DNA from: Oscillospiraceae bacterium
GTDB lineage: Bacteria; Bacillota; Clostridia; Oscillospirales; Ruminococcaceae
NCBI GenBank assembly: GCA_028694405.1
Contig: JAQUTM010000145.1
Location: forward strand, 1 to 5,667
Direction of reading: 5' to 3'
DNA length: 5,667 nt
Shown here: positions 5,117-5,667 of the stretch, piece by piece
How positions within the stretch are numbered: position 1 is the stretch's first letter
Layout of the letters: every line of letters begins with the position of its first letter
Notes under the pieces: model-generated
The model's input: the letters and a program-made list of their open reading frames with translations, nothing else
Databases searched by the model: none
Told to the model about the DNA's origin: nothing
Program-made: the position numbers and the translations under genes

Positions 5117-5667
5117 CTACTGCTCCTTACCTGTGTTGGGGTTTGCTTTACCTGTGCTGTAGCTTGTGCTTAGGTTTTCGACAGCACCGCCTAAAATGCC
5201 CACCTTGTTTTCGGCGCCCACAATACGCTTGCGGGTTACCACATAGGTGCTCATGTGGGTAAGCGGCAGCGCAAAGCCGCCCTGCGCGTTACTGTTTACA
5301 TAGCCGTAGTAGTCTATGCGTTCGCGCTCTTCATTGTAATAGTTCCAATACAGGGTGCTGTTTTGGTATTTTTGACCTAAGCTGATAGAAAATTTCATAT
5401 CGGCAGGCAGCGCGCCGTGGTGGTTAAAATGTACATATACCGGCTCTAAATCCCAGTTTTCTTGGCTTAAATCCGTTATCAAGTTCCAGATTTTATCCTC
5501 CTCGGGGGCACTGAAGGTCAAAGATAAATCATACTGCTGGGTATTGGGTACCAACGTGGTTATATCCGAGCCCTTTATGGTTAAGCTGTAGTCGTTGCCG
5601 TCAAACACGATTGATTTTTCGGGATAATCGGTTTTCAGCGTGTTAAATACGCTTGCATCTATAATGG
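5117..5667 (-). CDS. surface protein C-terminal fragment with NPNTG end, putative sortase substrate
   Basis: The reading frame is open to the high-coordinate edge, so the start lies outside the window; 182 C-terminal residues are visible. The GTG at 5608 is only an internal valine. The sequence resembles beta-rich, Ig-like repeats seen in Clostridia extracellular proteins: VFNTLK, IVFDGNDYSLTIKGSDI, then VYVHFNHHGALPADMKFSIS, LYWNYYNEERERIDYYGY and LTHMSTYVVT. This resemblance is from memory of such proteins and I cannot name a Pfam family. The protein ends STGKANPNTGKEQ. NPNTG matches a sortase B-like sorting motif (compare NPQTN), but only KEQ follows, with none of the usual hydrophobic segment and basic tail. 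The class B sortase begins one base after the stop. A role as surface adhesin or scaffold is inferred; no catalytic motif is visible. Confidence 0.75.
   Translation of the reverse strand, partial: IIDASVFNTLKTDYPEKSIVFDGNDYSLTIKGSDITTLVPNTQQYDLSLTFSAPEEDKIWNLITDLSQENWDLEPVYVHFNHHGALPADMKFSISLGQKYQNSTLYWNYYNEERERIDYYGYVNSNAQGGFALPLTHMSTYVVTRKRIVGAENKVGILGGAVENLSTSYSTGKANPNTGKEQ

Noticed and set aside
4624..5262. 212-codon plus-strand open frame
   Set aside because: It is antisense to the sortase catalytic domain and the surface-protein end, has no recognisable motif, and the sense genes explain the DNA.

Overview
The window reads as chromosomal DNA from a motile, moderate-GC, Gram-positive Clostridia-type bacterium (inference). 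The evidence is a flagellar basal-body cluster in the Firmicutes order flgB-flgC-fliE-fliF-fliG-fliH, a class B sortase, strong AGGAGG-type ribosome binding sites and Ig-like surface-protein sequence of the kind common in Oscillospiraceae and Lachnospiraceae. Genus and species cannot be named from the sequence alone. Every convincing gene lies on the minus strand, so transcription runs from high to low coordinates.

Layout in transcription order. (1) 5667-5117 is the C-terminal part of a secreted or surface protein that ends in an NPNTG sortase-type motif. (2) 5115-4306 is a class B sortase starting one base after that gene. (3) 4305-4220 is a short AT-rich gap carrying a probable sigma-A promoter for flgB. 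(4) flgB (4219-3860) and flgC (3839-3411) encode two proximal rod proteins. (5) 3410-3115 is about 296 bp of AT-rich non-coding DNA. It holds an intrinsic terminator directly after flgC, a pair of ACCGGT palindromes, a promoter matching TTGACA-N17-TATAAT exactly, and a leader of about 115 nt with a small hairpin. (6) fliE (3114-2812), fliF (2758-1166, GTG start), fliG (1166-156) and the first 54 codons of fliH (from 163, TTG start, running off the window) follow tightly packed.

The flagellar genes build one structure. FliF forms the MS ring in the membrane, FliG binds its C-terminus as the rotor face of the switch, FliH regulates the export ATPase, and FliE joins the MS ring to the rod that begins with FlgB and FlgC. 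The sortase and its neighbour look like a separate substrate-plus-enzyme pair for wall anchoring.

The genes themselves are ordinary. The less ordinary points are the transcriptional break in the usually continuous flgBC-fliEFGH run, the consensus-perfect promoter after it, the sorting motif with no hydrophobic tail next to the sortase, and a calcium-loop-like DxDxDGxxD sequence in FliF. I see no CRISPR array, tRNA, rRNA, insertion sequence or clear new defence or mobile system.
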